A DNA stretch of 57,215 nt from Sphingomonas asaccharolytica NBRC 15499 (GCF_001598355.1 NZ_BCYU01000022.1:1-57215); one strand, 5' to 3'. Shown: positions 8,573 to 17,898, numbered from the stretch's first letter. The notes: generated by a model from the letters alone, not told the origin. A program made the numbers and translations.

Positions 8573-9430
8573 TCAGCCGATCGGCACCGTTTCATGGAGC
8601 AACGTCATGTCGAGGCGGACGACGCCATCCTCCTCGGAAATGATATCGACGAACTCGTGATCGACCCGGATGTGTTCGCGGTCATAGCGGACCCCACCCA
8701 GCGACGGCCCGGCCAGCAGCGTGTCGACCCCACCAACCGTGACGGTCAGCAGGAAGCGGTCCTCGCTCGCCAGCGCCGCGAGCACGGGGCTGTCATCGGC
8801 GAGCAGATGGACCAATGTCCAGGACAGGCCGAGCAGAGGATTGGTGTCCCGGATCAGTGGCAGCGTGACGAGACTGCGAAAGAAGCGGCCGTCGCCAAGG
8901 TGATGCGTCTCGAGGAACGACACCTGCGCCTGGGCGTCGGCCAGCGCGCGCGATCGCGTCGATGCCACCCGCACCATCAACGCCTTGCTGCCCTGGTGGC
9001 GGCCGATAACGGCGACGCGGCTGAATTCGAGGCTTTGTCGCGGCCGCGCGAACCGCGCGAAAATCAGCCCGGTCATCGTCGCCGAGAAGAACAGGCCCGT
9101 CAGGATCTCGAGCGACGCGATGGCATGCGCGAAACGGGTCGCGGGTGCCATCACTCCATAGCCGACCGTCCCGAGTGTATCGACCGAGAAGAAGAATCCG
9201 TCGATCACCGAATAGGGTTGGGCATTGACGACTGCTCCCGGCATGGCCGCGTAGATCAAGCCGAACGCGATGTTGACGACGAAGAACAACAGCGACACCA
9301 GGCCGATGAACATCGGCCAGGACATCTCCATGACCCAGTAATAGAGGTCGGCGAACGGCGCGGGGGCGCCGATCTTGATCGCGGGGAGGCCGCCGAGATT
9401 GATGACCTGGCGGCGCGGTTTTCTGGCCAT
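8573..9430 (-). CDS. Inward-rectifier potassium channel (KirBac type)
   Basis: This 285-residue protein has two transmembrane helices (about 38-62 and 105-125) flanking a pore loop with the filter TVGYG in SVDTLGTVGYGVMAP. The remaining 150 residues form the immunoglobulin-like cytoplasmic domain of Kir channels, recognisable by RPRQSLEFSRVAVI, LPLIRDTNPLL and TLVHLLADDSP. The length is that of KirBac proteins. It carries K+ across the inner membrane. The antiporter gene follows it on the same strand. Confidence 0.9.
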   Translation of the reverse strand: MARKPRRQVINLGGLPAIKIGAPAPFADLYYWVMEMSWPMFIGLVSLLFFVVNIAFGLIYAAMPGAVVNAQPYSVIDGFFFSVDTLGTVGYGVMAPATRFAHAIASLEILTGLFFSATMTGLIFARFARPRQSLEFSRVAVIGRHQGSKALMVRVASTRSRALADAQAQVSFLETHHLGDGRFFRSLVTLPLIRDTNPLLGLSWTLVHLLADDSPVLAALASEDRFLLTVTVGGVDTLLAGPSLGGVRYDREHIRVDHEFVDIISEEDGVVRLDMTLLHETVPIG

Positions 9431-9484
9431 GCCGCCTAGGTTGGACAGGATCGAGCGGCGGTCAAGCGTCTGGCGCTCGCGCGG

Positions 9485-9628
9485 TCAGTCGTCGGTGCGG
9501 CGTTTGATCTTGTTGGGCAGGTCCTTGCCCTTGGTACGGCGCGATGGGACCTGAATCGGGTGCTTCTTCTTCCACTCCGCCCAGGTCATTGGCCCGTCGG
9601 GGGTCTGGATGATGGTGTCGTCGGCCAT
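9485..9628 (-). CDS. Small basic conserved-looking hypothetical protein, 47 residues
   Basis: ATG 9628 to TGA 9485 encodes MADDTIIQTPDGPMTWAEWK followed by a lysine/arginine-rich end (KGKDLPNKIKRRTDD). The codon use is that of a real gene and the composition is that of small nucleoid- or RNA-associated proteins, but no domain is recognised. I recall similar short MTWAEWKKKH proteins in sphingomonads, which I cannot verify here. It is divergent from the DUF2147 gene. Confidence 0.55.
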   Translation of the reverse strand: MADDTIIQTPDGPMTWAEWKKKHPIQVPSRRTKGKDLPNKIKRRTDD

Positions 9629-9753
9629 CGTGGTTGCTTACACCAAAGCGAGGAGCGGCGCACGGTCTTGCGGCGCATCTTTGCGGGCGGCCTCTGGCGG
9701 ATGTCGCCGCCGAAATTATATCGCAGCGGCGATCAACCAATTTGGAGCAATGG

Positions 9754-10158
9754 ATGCCGCGCGCGATCCTGGCCGTCATTCTGAGCCTGCTGACCTTTTC
9801 CTCCGCCAATGCCGGCGAACAGGACGCCGCAATCGGCACATGGCGCAACCTTCGCGACACGATGCATATCGAGATCCGCCATTGCGGCGAGTCGGTGTGC
9901 GGCAAGGTCGTCTGGGCAAGCGATCAGGCGATCGCCGATGCTCGCCGCGGCGGCACGCGCGACCTGATCGGCACTCAGGTCTTTCGCGATTTTCGACAGG
10001 ATTCCGCAGGCAATTGGCGCGGTAAGGTATTCGTCCCGGATCTCAACAGGACGTTTTCCGGCACCATCGTGCTGGTCGACCACAATACGCTGAAGGGCGC
10101 GGGTTGCCTGGTCGGCCGCATCCTGTGCAAGTCGAAGGTGCTGGTCAGGATCGGATAG
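9754..10158 (+). CDS. DUF2147-family periplasmic protein
   Basis: This 134-residue protein has a signal peptide ending at SSANAGE. It then shows the DUF2147 pattern: IGTWRNLRDTMHIEIRHCGESVCGKVVW, a middle GTQVFRDFR, NWRGKVFVPDLNRTFSGTI, and a cysteine-containing end (GAGCLVGRILCKS). These small exported beta-rich proteins have no known biochemical role. GGAG at 9744-9747 decides for ATG 9754. The four Cys residues could form two disulfides in the periplasm. Confidence 0.8.
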   Translation: MPRAILAVILSLLTFSSANAGEQDAAIGTWRNLRDTMHIEIRHCGESVCGKVVWASDQAIADARRGGTRDLIGTQVFRDFRQDSAGNWRGKVFVPDLNRTFSGTIVLVDHNTLKGAGCLVGRILCKSKVLVRIG

Positions 10159-10251
10159 CCGTCGCCTGGCTCTTACCTTGCGCCCGCCAATCCGCGGTCA
10201 TAGTCACGAACGATCGCGCTTCGGCGCCTGTTTGGACAGTAGAGACGTTCG

Positions 10252-11079
10252 ATGACCCACTATGTCGCCGCGGCGTCGAAAGGCGCCGATCGCCGCACCG
10301 GCGCGATCAAGCTCCACGGAGCCGAGGACTTCGCCGCCATGCACATAGCGGGGCAGGTGACAGCGTCGGTACTCGACACCCTGGCCGACATGGTGCAACC
10401 CGGCGTCAGCACCGAGGCGGTCGACGTCTTCGCCCATGACGCGATCGTCGCGGCCGGGGCGATTCCCGCGAATATCGGTTATCGCGGCTATGCCCATACC
10501 AGCTGCATTTCGATCAACCATGTCGTCTGCCATGGCATTCCCGGCGCGCGCACGCTGAAGGACGGCGATATCGTCAATATCGACCTGACCTCGATCGTCG
10601 ACGGCTGGCACGGCGATTCCAGCCGCATGTATCTGGTCGGCGACGTGTCGGTGAAGGCCCGGCGGCTGGTCGACGTCACCTACGAATGCCTGATGCTTGG
10701 GGTCGAGCAGGCGAAGCCGGGCAATCGGCTGGGCGATATCGGGCATGCGATCCAGCAGCATGCCGAGCGCCATCGCTATGGCGTGGTCCGGGATTTCGTC
10801 GGCCACGGCGTCGGCCGCGTCTATCACGATGCGCCCGATGTCCTGCATTACGGACGGCCCGGTACCGGGCCCGAACTGAAGCCCGGCATGATCTTCACCA
10901 TCGAGCCGATGATCAATGCCGGACGCCCCGACGTGAAGATGCTCGACGACGGCTGGACCGCAGTGACGCGCGACCGCTCGCTGTCGGCGCAATTCGAGCA
11001 TTCGATCGGCATCACCGAAACCGGCTGCGAGATCTTCACCACCAGCCCGATGGGACGCCACCGTCCGCCTTACGCGTGA
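10252..11079 (+). CDS. map: Type I methionine aminopeptidase
   Basis: This 275-residue cytosolic enzyme removes the initiator methionine from new proteins. All five metal ligands of the family are seen: Asp in VNIDLT, Asp in HGDSSRMY, His in VGHGVGR, Glu in FTIEPM and Glu in QFEHS, plus the substrate histidine in VVCHGIPG. The length and order match bacterial MetAP type Ia without an N-terminal zinc or SH3 extension. It is convergent with proA. Confidence 0.95.
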   Translation: MTHYVAAASKGADRRTGAIKLHGAEDFAAMHIAGQVTASVLDTLADMVQPGVSTEAVDVFAHDAIVAAGAIPANIGYRGYAHTSCISINHVVCHGIPGARTLKDGDIVNIDLTSIVDGWHGDSSRMYLVGDVSVKARRLVDVTYECLMLGVEQAKPGNRLGDIGHAIQQHAERHRYGVVRDFVGHGVGRVYHDAPDVLHYGRPGTGPELKPGMIFTIEPMINAGRPDVKMLDDGWTAVTRDRSLSAQFEHSIGITETGCEIFTTSPMGRHRPPYA

Positions 11080-11088
11080 AGCGATAAG

Positions 11089-11107
11089 CGGCCGGTTCGT
11101 TCGGCCG
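11089..11107 (+). terminator. Possible hairpin between convergent map and proA
   Basis: CGGCCG (11089-11094) and CGGCCG (11102-11107) can pair around a 7-base loop in the 51-base gap between two convergent genes. There is no T run on either strand, so it may act only as a processing or pausing hairpin. Confidence 0.3.
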
Positions 11108-11130
11108 GGCGATTGGCAATACTGCTCCGC

Positions 11131-12405
11131 TTATGGCCGGATCTGACCCGTCCCCCGCCCGATCCATTTGTACGTTGTCAGCCCCTCGAGCGCGACCGGT
11201 CCGCGCGCGTGCAGCCGCCCCGTCGCGATGCCGATTTCCGCGCCCAGCCCGAACTCGCCGCCATCGGCGAACTGGGTCGACGCGTTCCACAGCACGATCG
11301 CGCTGTCGACCGCGGCCAGAAAGCGTTCGGCGACGGCCGCGTCCTCGGCGATGATCGCATCGGTATGGTGCGAACCGTGCGCGGCGATGAAGCTCAGCGC
11401 CTCGTCGACCCCGCCGACCAAACGCGCGGAGGCGATCGCGTCGAGATATTCGGTATCCCAATCCTCGCTGCCCGCTGAGACCACGCCGGGCACCAACTGC
11501 TTGAGCAAGGGATCGCCGCGCACCTCGCATCCCGCCGCCTGCAATTTCTGGATCAGCTGGCCGGCATGCGGATAGTCGCGGTCGATCAGCAACGTCTCCA
11601 TCGCGCCGCACACGCCGGTGCGGCGCATCTTGGCGTTGACGACGATGTCCTCGGCCATCGCCTGGTCGGCGCTGGCGTGGACATAGATGTGGTTGATCCC
11701 GTCGAGATGCGCGAGCACCGGCACCCGCGCTTCGGCCTGGACGCGCGCGACCAGGCCCTTGCCGCCGCGCGGCACGATCATGTCGATCACGCCTTCGCCG
11801 GCCAGCATCGCGCCGACCGCGGCGCGGTCGGTCACCGGCACCAATTGCACCGCCTCCCCGGGTAGGCCGGCCGTTTCCAATCCACGGACCAAGGCGGCGT
11901 GGATCGCGCGATTGCTCTCGATGGCTTCCGATCCGCCGCGCAGGATCACCGCATTGCCCGACCCGATGCACAAAGCCGCGGCATCGGCGGTCACGTTGGG
12001 GCGACTTTCGTAGATGATGCCGATCACCCCGATCGGCACGCGCACGCGCGCCAGCTTCAAGCCATTGGGCCGCTCGATTTCGTCGATGATCTCGCCGACC
12101 GGGTCCTTCAGCGTCGCCACGGTGGCGACCCCGTCGGCGGTCGCGGCGACGCGCTCGGGCGTCAGCTTTAGCCGGTCTAGCAGCGCCGCCGACAACCCGG
12201 CGGCGGTGCCGTTCGCCATGTCGATCTTGTTTGCGGCTAGGATCTCCGGCTCGGCATCGCGGATCGCCTGCGCCATGGCGGTCAGCGCGCGCGCCTTGTC
12301 CGCGCTCGACAGGCCCGCGAGCACGAGGGCCGCGGATCGTGCATGCCGGCCCATCGACGCGATCAGCGCGACGGGATCGATTTCGATGTCGACGGTCGTT
12401 TCCAT
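11131..12405 (-). CDS. proA: Glutamate-5-semialdehyde dehydrogenase (gamma-glutamyl phosphate reductase)
   Basis: This 424-residue enzyme catalyses the NADPH-dependent reduction of gamma-glutamyl phosphate in proline synthesis. The ALDH-like fold is evident: [19 protein letters not shown], a nucleotide-binding [11 protein letters not shown], the catalytic Cys in [14 protein letters not shown], and the closing [19 protein letters not shown] and GLTTYKW segments. The length is normal for ProA. No proB lies next to it in this window. Confidence 0.95.
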   Translation of the reverse strand: METTVDIEIDPVALIASMGRHARSAALVLAGLSSADKARALTAMAQAIRDAEPEILAANKIDMANGTAAGLSAALLDRLKLTPERVAATADGVATVATLKDPVGEIIDEIERPNGLKLARVRVPIGVIGIIYESRPNVTADAAALCIGSGNAVILRGGSEAIESNRAIHAALVRGLETAGLPGEAVQLVPVTDRAAVGAMLAGEGVIDMIVPRGGKGLVARVQAEARVPVLAHLDGINHIYVHASADQAMAEDIVVNAKMRRTGVCGAMETLLIDRDYPHAGQLIQKLQAAGCEVRGDPLLKQLVPGVVSAGSEDWDTEYLDAIASARLVGGVDEALSFIAAHGSHHTDAIIAEDAAVAERFLAAVDSAIVLWNASTQFADGGEFGLGAEIGIATGRLHARGPVALEGLTTYKWIGRGTGQIRP

Positions 12406-12482
12406 GGCGGGCCGATTATCATGCCGAAACCGGTGGCCAAAGCGCTATCGCCTTTCCTGCGGCCAATGCTATCCATCGCGCC

Positions 12483-13562
12483 ATGAGCGGGGAATTTGCG
12501 GCAGCAGGCGATATCGCCACCGGGGCGCTGATCGGGCGTGCGGTCGAACCGAAAGCGGGCGAACACGGGGCCGGGGAGGACGCGCACGGCGTCTGCCTTA
12601 ATTGCGGCACGGCGTTGATCGGATCGTTCTGCCATGCCTGTGGCCAGAACGGACATGTCCACAAGACGCTGACCTCGATCGGGCATGACCTGCTCCACGG
12701 CGTGTTCCATTTCGAAGGCAAGGTGTGGCGCACCGTGCCGATGCTGGTCACGCGCCCGGGCGGACTGACGCGGCGCTATATCGATGGCGAGCGCGCGCGC
12801 TTCGTGTCGCCGCTGGCATTGTTCTTGTTCTTCGTCTTCCTGATGTTCGCGACCTTCCACTCGCTGGAAAGCGGCACCGACTTCAACTTCGACAAAACGC
12901 CGGCGACCAGGGCCGAGAAACTGGCGAAGCTCGATGGCGAGATCGCCAGCACCCAGGCCAAGCTCAACCGCGCGCAACAGCGCATTGCCCAGGGCAAGGC
13001 CGATGACGACGATCAGGGCGATATCGTCGGGTATCAGGCGACGCTCAGCGGACTGCGGGTCGCCCGCACCAGTATCGCGGCGGGTCCCGAGCAAGGCCGC
13101 ACGGAGGCGGTGAACAACCTCAATACCGGCTGGCCCGCGCTCGACAAGGGCGTCCGCAAAGCCAACGAGAACCCCGAGCTCGCGCTCTACAAGCTGCAGT
13201 CCTCGGCGTACAAATATAGCTGGGCGCTGATCCCGATCTCGGTGCCGTTCGTGGCGTTGCTGTTCCTGTGGCGGCGGCGCTTCAAGCTCTACGATCATGC
13301 CATCTTCGTGACCTATTCGCTGGCATTCATGATGTTGCTGGCGACGACCATCTCGCTGCTGATGACGATCGGCGCGCCGGCCTGGCTCTACGGCAACATG
13401 ATCGCGTTCGGTCCGCCGGTGCACCTCTTCTTCCAGTTGCGCGGCGCCTATCAGCTCAATTGGTTCTCGGCCTTGTGGCGCACCTTCGCGCTGCTGATCT
13501 TCGCGACGATCACCCTGACCTTATTCGGTATCCTGCTGCTCGGGCTGGGGCTGATGGAATAG
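12483..13562 (+). CDS. DUF3667-type membrane protein with N-terminal zinc ribbon
   Basis: This 359-residue protein has a short zinc-ribbon-like motif CLNCGTALIGSFCHACGQNG near residue 38. It is followed by LLHGVFHFEGKVWRTVPMLV and GERARFVSPLALFLFF, typical of DUF3667. One helix (about 112-130) is followed by a charged coiled-coil-prone region of about 130 residues (AKLDGEIASTQAKLNRAQQR) and then four C-terminal transmembrane helices. The function is unknown. Start at ATG 12483; the gene is divergent from proA across 77 bases. Confidence 0.7.
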   Translation: MSGEFAAAGDIATGALIGRAVEPKAGEHGAGEDAHGVCLNCGTALIGSFCHACGQNGHVHKTLTSIGHDLLHGVFHFEGKVWRTVPMLVTRPGGLTRRYIDGERARFVSPLALFLFFVFLMFATFHSLESGTDFNFDKTPATRAEKLAKLDGEIASTQAKLNRAQQRIAQGKADDDDQGDIVGYQATLSGLRVARTSIAAGPEQGRTEAVNNLNTGWPALDKGVRKANENPELALYKLQSSAYKYSWALIPISVPFVALLFLWRRRFKLYDHAIFVTYSLAFMMLLATTISLLMTIGAPAWLYGNMIAFGPPVHLFFQLRGAYQLNWFSALWRTFALLIFATITLTLFGILLLGLGLME

Positions 13563-13578
13563 GGTCCGGCAGCCGCCG

Positions 13579-14298
13579 TCACTGTTCGTCCTGACTTTCG
13601 ATCAGCGTCATCAGGTCGCGCAGCGCATCCGCCGGAAAGTCGATCGCCTCGACATGAGCATCACGCAGCGGCGGCGTGCCGTGCGTCTCCTCGGGAAAGC
13701 GCGCTATGCCCCAGGAATCGGCCTCGAACAGTGCGTGATACGACCCGTGCAGCGCGGCGCGATCGCCGTCGACGAACACATATGCCCCGGGCCGCTCGTG
13801 GATGTAGAAGGTCGTCATCATGATGATGCCGCGGAGGCGGGCACATTCGGCCAGCGCGGGCACCGCGAGCAGCGGATTGGATGGCATCGGGTAATCGGTC
13901 TCGCGGCCGGGTGGCAGCGCGACGATCCGGTCGAATCGTTGGGCGATCCGCAGCGCCTCGATCATCGGGCATTGCCCACCGCTCTGCCCATCCGGGCGTG
14001 CGACTTGCCCGCGCTGGGTCAGCGTCTCGGTGCCATGTTCCAGCATTTCGCGCCGGAACGAGGCGAAGCCGGGCAATCCGCGCTCCTCCAGAAAGCGCAC
14101 TTGCCTCGCCGCTTCGGTCAGGAAATCCTCCGGATAGCCCCGCGCGCGCGCCGCGGCGACGACGTAGCGATCGACATCGTCGAGCGAGAGGCGCAATTCG
14201 CTCGGCAGTACCTGGCGCCGTCTCTGCCCGTCGGAAAACGTGATCTTACGGTCGAACATGCCTGTCATCCGTGTTGTCGTGCAATGATGGACCCGCAT
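13579..14298 (-). CDS. Conserved hypothetical protein, possibly DUF3726-like
   Basis: This protein has about 239 residues. The part LSLDDVDRYVVAAARARGYP with EAARQVRFLEERGLPG resembles my recollection of DUF3726 proteins, which have no known function. The middle (GGQCPMIEALRIA, MPSNPLLAVPALAE) and the end (GSYHALFEADSW) fit a soluble cytosolic protein. The start is uncertain: ATG 14298 has AAGGA at good distance, while 14268 and 14259 lack a clear ribosome site. It is divergent from the TetR gene with an inverted repeat between them, so TetR control is plausible. Confidence 0.55.
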   Translation of the reverse strand: MRVHHCTTTRMTGMFDRKITFSDGQRRRQVLPSELRLSLDDVDRYVVAAARARGYPEDFLTEAARQVRFLEERGLPGFASFRREMLEHGTETLTQRGQVARPDGQSGGQCPMIEALRIAQRFDRIVALPPGRETDYPMPSNPLLAVPALAECARLRGIIMMTTFYIHERPGAYVFVDGDRAALHGSYHALFEADSWGIARFPEETHGTPPLRDAHVEAIDFPADALRDLMTLIESQDEQ

Positions 14299-14313
14299 GG
14301 TTAATCCTTCGCA

Positions 14314-14336
14314 AAGATCGCATGGCGGTCGATCTT
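14314..14336. promoter_or_regulatory. Candidate TetR operator (inverted repeat)
   Basis: AAGATCG (14314-14320) and CGATCTT (14330-14336) form perfect 7-base arms around a 9-base spacer. The site is in the 99-base gap between the DUF3726-like gene and the TetR gene, which face away from each other. That is the usual position for a TetR autoregulatory operator. Confidence 0.45.
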
Positions 14337-14397
14337 CGAACCGACCGGTTGCCCGGTATCGATCGGAGCGATATGGCTGGCGGAGAGGAAAGGCAGC

Positions 14398-15000
14398 ATG
14401 GCCAGGTCGAAAATCCGTACCAACGATCCGATCGGGCTGCGCAATCGCGTGCTCGATGTCGCGGCGCGATCGTTCCAATCGTCGGGCTTCGCCGCGACTA
14501 GCACGCATGATCTTGTGCGCATGGCGGGCGTTACCGGGGGGGCGCTCCACCACCATTTCCCGACCAAGAAAGCGCTCGCGCTGGCAGTGATCGGCGAGCG
14601 CGTCGCGGCCGAACTGGGCGAGACCTGGGTGGCGACCGTCCGCGACGCGCCGAGTGCCGCCGCCGGTATCCTGCAGGCGTTCGATACGGTCGCCGCCGCG
14701 CTCGACGCCCAGGGCTCGGTGTCGGGGTGTCCGCTCGGCAATCTCGCGCTGGAATTATCGCTGGCCGATGCCGATCTGCGCGGGGCGCTGGCGAGCGAAT
14801 ATCGCGTCTGGCGCGACGCCATCGCGGACCGCGTCCGCCGCGACCGTGAACAAGGCGAGGCGTCCTACGCGCCCGATCCGGAGGCGTTCGCCAACGTCGT
14901 CATCGCCTTGTTCACCGGCGCGATGACCATCGCCAAGGCCGAACAGGATAGTACCGCGCTCAAGGCCGCGGCCGACCAGTTGCGCACGATCATGCGATAG
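14398..15000 (+). CDS. TetR/AcrR-family transcriptional regulator
   Basis: This 200-residue repressor has the N-terminal TetR helix-turn-helix: RNRVLDVAARSFQSSGF, then STHDLVRMAGVTGGALHHHF and PTKKALALAVI. The C-terminal ligand domain includes SVSGCPLGNLALELS, a segment common to TetR proteins of the TetR_C_16/AcuR-like type. The ligand is unknown. AGGAAAGG lies before the ATG. It is divergent from the gene ending at 13579. Confidence 0.88.
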   Translation: MARSKIRTNDPIGLRNRVLDVAARSFQSSGFAATSTHDLVRMAGVTGGALHHHFPTKKALALAVIGERVAAELGETWVATVRDAPSAAAGILQAFDTVAAALDAQGSVSGCPLGNLALELSLADADLRGALASEYRVWRDAIADRVRRDREQGEASYAPDPEAFANVVIALFTGAMTIAKAEQDSTALKAAADQLRTIMR

Positions 15001-15145
15001 CCGCGGGCAAGCGGTAACGATCGATAAGGTCCGATTATCCCGACAGACTCGACATTGATTGTAAACCACGGAGGATAGGGCCTAAACTGTTCGCGATACG
15101 ATGGCGGAGGCGCCGCATGCCTCATGCCCGCATTGGAGGGTTTTC

Positions 15146-15526
15146 GTGCATAGATCGCGCATCAATGGCATTCTGATCGATTGCAACACGGACGATATCG
15201 ACGCCGCCGCGCATTTCTGGGCGGAAGCGCTCGGCCGGCCGGTCGACCCCGATCATCCCGGCACGCGAGGCAATTACCGGATGCTGGCGACCCCTGAGGG
15301 CGAGATCAGCGTGCAGATCCAGCGCGTCGAGCATGACAGCCGGATCCATCTCGACATCGAAACCGACGACATTCCCGCCGAAGTCGAGCGCCTCCAGAAA
15401 CTCGGCGCGACGATCGACACGCAGATGGAGCGCTGGGTGGTGATGCGCGCGCCGAGCGGGCAGCGCTTTTGCGTGGTCCGCGTGCAGCGCGACGGGTTTT
15501 CGAAGGACGCGATCAGCTGGGAGTAA
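15146..15526 (+). CDS. VOC-superfamily (glyoxalase-like) protein
   Basis: This 126-residue protein has the paired beta-alpha-beta-beta-beta fold of the vicinal oxygen chelate family: INGILIDCNTDDIDAAAHFW, WAEALGRP, then HLDIETDDIPAEVERLQKLG and MRAPSGQRFCVVRV. GTG 15146 is preceded by GGAGGG five bases upstream and is preferred to the longer frame. Family members include glyoxalases, dioxygenases and resistance proteins; no specific substrate can be read here. Confidence 0.8.
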   Translation: MHRSRINGILIDCNTDDIDAAAHFWAEALGRPVDPDHPGTRGNYRMLATPEGEISVQIQRVEHDSRIHLDIETDDIPAEVERLQKLGATIDTQMERWVVMRAPSGQRFCVVRVQRDGFSKDAISWE

Positions 15527-15535
15527 TGCCCCCGT

Positions 15536-15688
15536 CTAGGACGTCAGCCAGACCACCGCGCCGGCGATCAGCGCGATAGGCAGGACGCACATGATAACGG
15601 CGACTGCCCACGCCGCCGCACGCCCCAACCGGTCATCGACCTGGTGGATGAGAGTTTCGGCCAACGAGATGAAGACCATGTCTTCCAT
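15536..15688 (-). CDS. Small single-pass membrane protein, 50 residues
   Basis: ATG 15688 to TAG 15536 encodes an amphipathic N-terminus (MEDMVFISLAETLIHQVDDR) and one transmembrane helix (AAAWAVAVIMCVLPIALIAG) ending in VVWLTS. It fills the gap between two plus-strand genes. No family is recognised. The single clean helix and the codon use argue for a real gene, but a chance frame cannot be excluded. Confidence 0.45.
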   Translation of the reverse strand: MEDMVFISLAETLIHQVDDRLGRAAAWAVAVIMCVLPIALIAGAVVWLTS

Positions 15689-15753
15689 CCGGCAACCATA
15701 GCGAGGGTCGCCGCGCTCGCAAATAGGCCGCGCTCTCGCCTCGCACCCCGATC

Positions 15754-16491
15754 ATGCTACCAACACGCGTGATCCATATCCCGACCGCGCCCTGGTACCA
15801 TTATGCCGGCGATCTCGCCGCCTGGATCGCGGCGTTTCTCGGCGCGCGCTGGGTCTACCGTTACCGCCGCGCCAGCGTCGACGGGCTCGCGCGGCAGACC
15901 CAGCCCGGCTATTTCGTCAGCCTCGCGGTCGGCGGCGCGCTGGGCGCATGGCTGCTGGGGTCGCTCAACACGCTCCGCGACACGCGCCCGGTGGTGTCGC
16001 ATTCGATCGCGGGTGCGCTGGCGGGAGCGATCGTCGCGGTCGAATTGTGGAAATGGGTGCGCGGCGTGCGGGGGTCGACCGGCGGGCCGTTCGTCATCCC
16101 GCTCGCGCTCGGCATCATCGTCGGGCGCTGGGGTTGCCTGTTCGCGGGACTGGGCGACCAGACCTATGGCGTGCCGACCACGCTTCCCTGGGGAGTCGAT
16201 CTCGGTGACGGCGTGGCGCGTCACCCGGTCGAGATCTACGAATCGCTCGCCATGGCGCTCTTCCTCGCCATCTACTGGCGCGCGCTGGTCCGCCGCCGCC
16301 GCTGGGCGGTCGAGCACGGCTTCCACGCCTTCGTCCTGGCTTATGCCGTCCAGCGATTTGCCTGGGAGTTCCTCAAGCCCTATCCAACATTGATCGGCCC
16401 GTTCAACGTGTTCCACTTCGTGATGATCGGACTCAGCGCCTATGCACTCCTCTGGATCGCTCGCGGACGCGCCGCTCCACTCCCCGCCTGA
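15754..16491 (+). CDS. Prolipoprotein diacylglyceryl transferase-like membrane protein
   Basis: This 245-residue protein has about seven hydrophobic segments. It carries the Lgt-type signature in altered form: GRWGCLFAGLGDQTYG (canonical Lgt has GRIGNFIN) and, after LPWGVDLGDG, RHPVEIYES (canonical HPSQLYE). Canonical Lgt transfers diacylglycerol from phosphatidylglycerol to lipoprotein cysteines and is about 270-290 residues long. This shorter, divergent copy is probably not the housekeeping enzyme. It overlaps by 50 bases the radical SAM gene at 16442, so the two are likely expressed and work together, plausibly on a lipid substrate. Confidence 0.75.
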   Translation: MLPTRVIHIPTAPWYHYAGDLAAWIAAFLGARWVYRYRRASVDGLARQTQPGYFVSLAVGGALGAWLLGSLNTLRDTRPVVSHSIAGALAGAIVAVELWKWVRGVRGSTGGPFVIPLALGIIVGRWGCLFAGLGDQTYGVPTTLPWGVDLGDGVARHPVEIYESLAMALFLAIYWRALVRRRRWAVEHGFHAFVLAYAVQRFAWEFLKPYPTLIGPFNVFHFVMIGLSAYALLWIARGRAAPLPA

Positions 16492-17898
16492 CCGCAAGGC
16501 GGCGCCCTATATCTTCCACGGCCAGACCACGAGCCTGTGCGAGATTTGCCTCGCGACCGTTCCGGCCAAGGTCATCATCGAGGACGAGCGCGTCTATTAT
16601 CTCAAACGCTGTCGGTCGCATGGCGTGCAAAAGACGCTGATCAGCGACGACCTGGCTTATTGGCGCTCGCAAAAGGACTGGCTCAAGCCCGGCGATCGCC
16701 CCTTGCATACCCAGACCCGGACCGAGGCCGGATGCCCGTTCGATTGTGGCCTCTGCCCGACCACGAACAGCATAGCTGCCTCGCGATCGTCGAGATCAAC
16801 TCGGCGTGCAATCTGGCTTGCCCAGTCTGCTTTGCCGATGCCGAGGACATGCATGGCGGGCATCTCTCGCTCGAGGTGATCGAGGGGATGCTCGACGCCT
16901 TGGTCGAGAGCGAAGGCGAACCCGATCTCGTCCAGCTGTCGGGCGGCGAGCCGACGCTCCATCCGCACTTCTTCGAGATCCTCGACGCGGTGAAGCGCCG
17001 CCCGATCCGCCATGTCATGATCAACACCAACGGCCTGCGGATCGCGCAGGAGCCCGAATTCGTCGATCGGCTGGCCAGCTACGCGCCGCGGCTCGAAGTC
17101 TATCTCCAGTTCGACAGCATGAACGACGATGCGCTAATGAACCTGCGCGGCGCGCGGCTGTCGCGCATCCGCCAGGCCGCACTCGAGCAACTCGAACGCG
17201 TCGGGCTGTCGACTACGCTGGTCGCGGTGGTCAAGCGCGGGGTCAACGACCAGGAAGTCGCGGCGATCGTCGACCATGCACTCGATTGGTCGTGCGTGCG
17301 CGGCGTCACCTTTCAGCCGGTCCAGGATACCGGGCGCAACGAAGGGTTCGATGCCAAGGCCAACCGCGTGCTGCTGTCGCAAATCCGGCGCGAAGTGGCC
17401 AAGGCGGGTGTGTTCGGCATCGAGGACATGATCCCCTTACCGTGCAATCCCGACCAGATCTGCATCGGCTATGGCTTGCGCGCCGGGCGCAGCGTGACGC
17501 CGATCACCTCGCTGTTGCCGCGCGAACTGATCCTCAACGGCCCCAACACGATCAGTTACGAAGCTTATCCGGCGCTGCGCCAGGGCGTGCTCGACCTGCT
17601 CAGCCTCGCCACCACGCAATGCAATACCGAGGAGAAACTGGCCGGCGTGCTGTGCTGCCTGCCCCAGGCGCTGGTGCCCGAGCAACTGGGCTATGCCAAC
17701 AGCTTCCGCGTCGTCATCCTGCAATTCCTAGACCGCTATAATTTCGACCTGGCGACGGTGAAGCGCAGCTGCGTCCATTTCGTCACGCCGGACAAACAGA
17801 TCATTCCGTTCGACACCTACAACACATTCTACCGCCCGGGCGCGGAAGGCGCCGTGGTCGTGGCCAGGGCACGGCAAGACGCAAGGAGGGATCGGTGA
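16442..17898 (+). pseudogene. Multi-cluster radical SAM enzyme, tetraether synthase/MJ0619-like, with a one-base frameshift
   Basis: Frame 2 from ATG 16442 gives cysteine pairs SLCEICLATV and YLKRCRSHG, then GCPFDCGLCP, and goes on into unrelated sequence. Frame 1 picks up at 16759 with DHEQHSC, EINSACNLACPVCFADA (the CX3CX2C cluster motif), LVQLSGGEPTLHP and the rest of the barrel to 17898. Adding one base at about 16757-16760 restores a protein of about 485 residues with GLCPDHEQHSCLA across the joint. The extra Cys motifs before the SAM cluster match my recollection of Tes and MJ0619, which hold a rubredoxin-like iron and further 4Fe-4S clusters. No slippery heptamer is present, so a base deletion or sequencing error is more likely than programmed shifting. 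It overlaps the Lgt-like gene and a small membrane protein. Confidence 0.75.

Noticed and set aside
16751..16770. Programmed frameshifting in the radical SAM gene
   Set aside because: No slippery heptamer or downstream stem-loop is evident; a deleted base explains it more simply.
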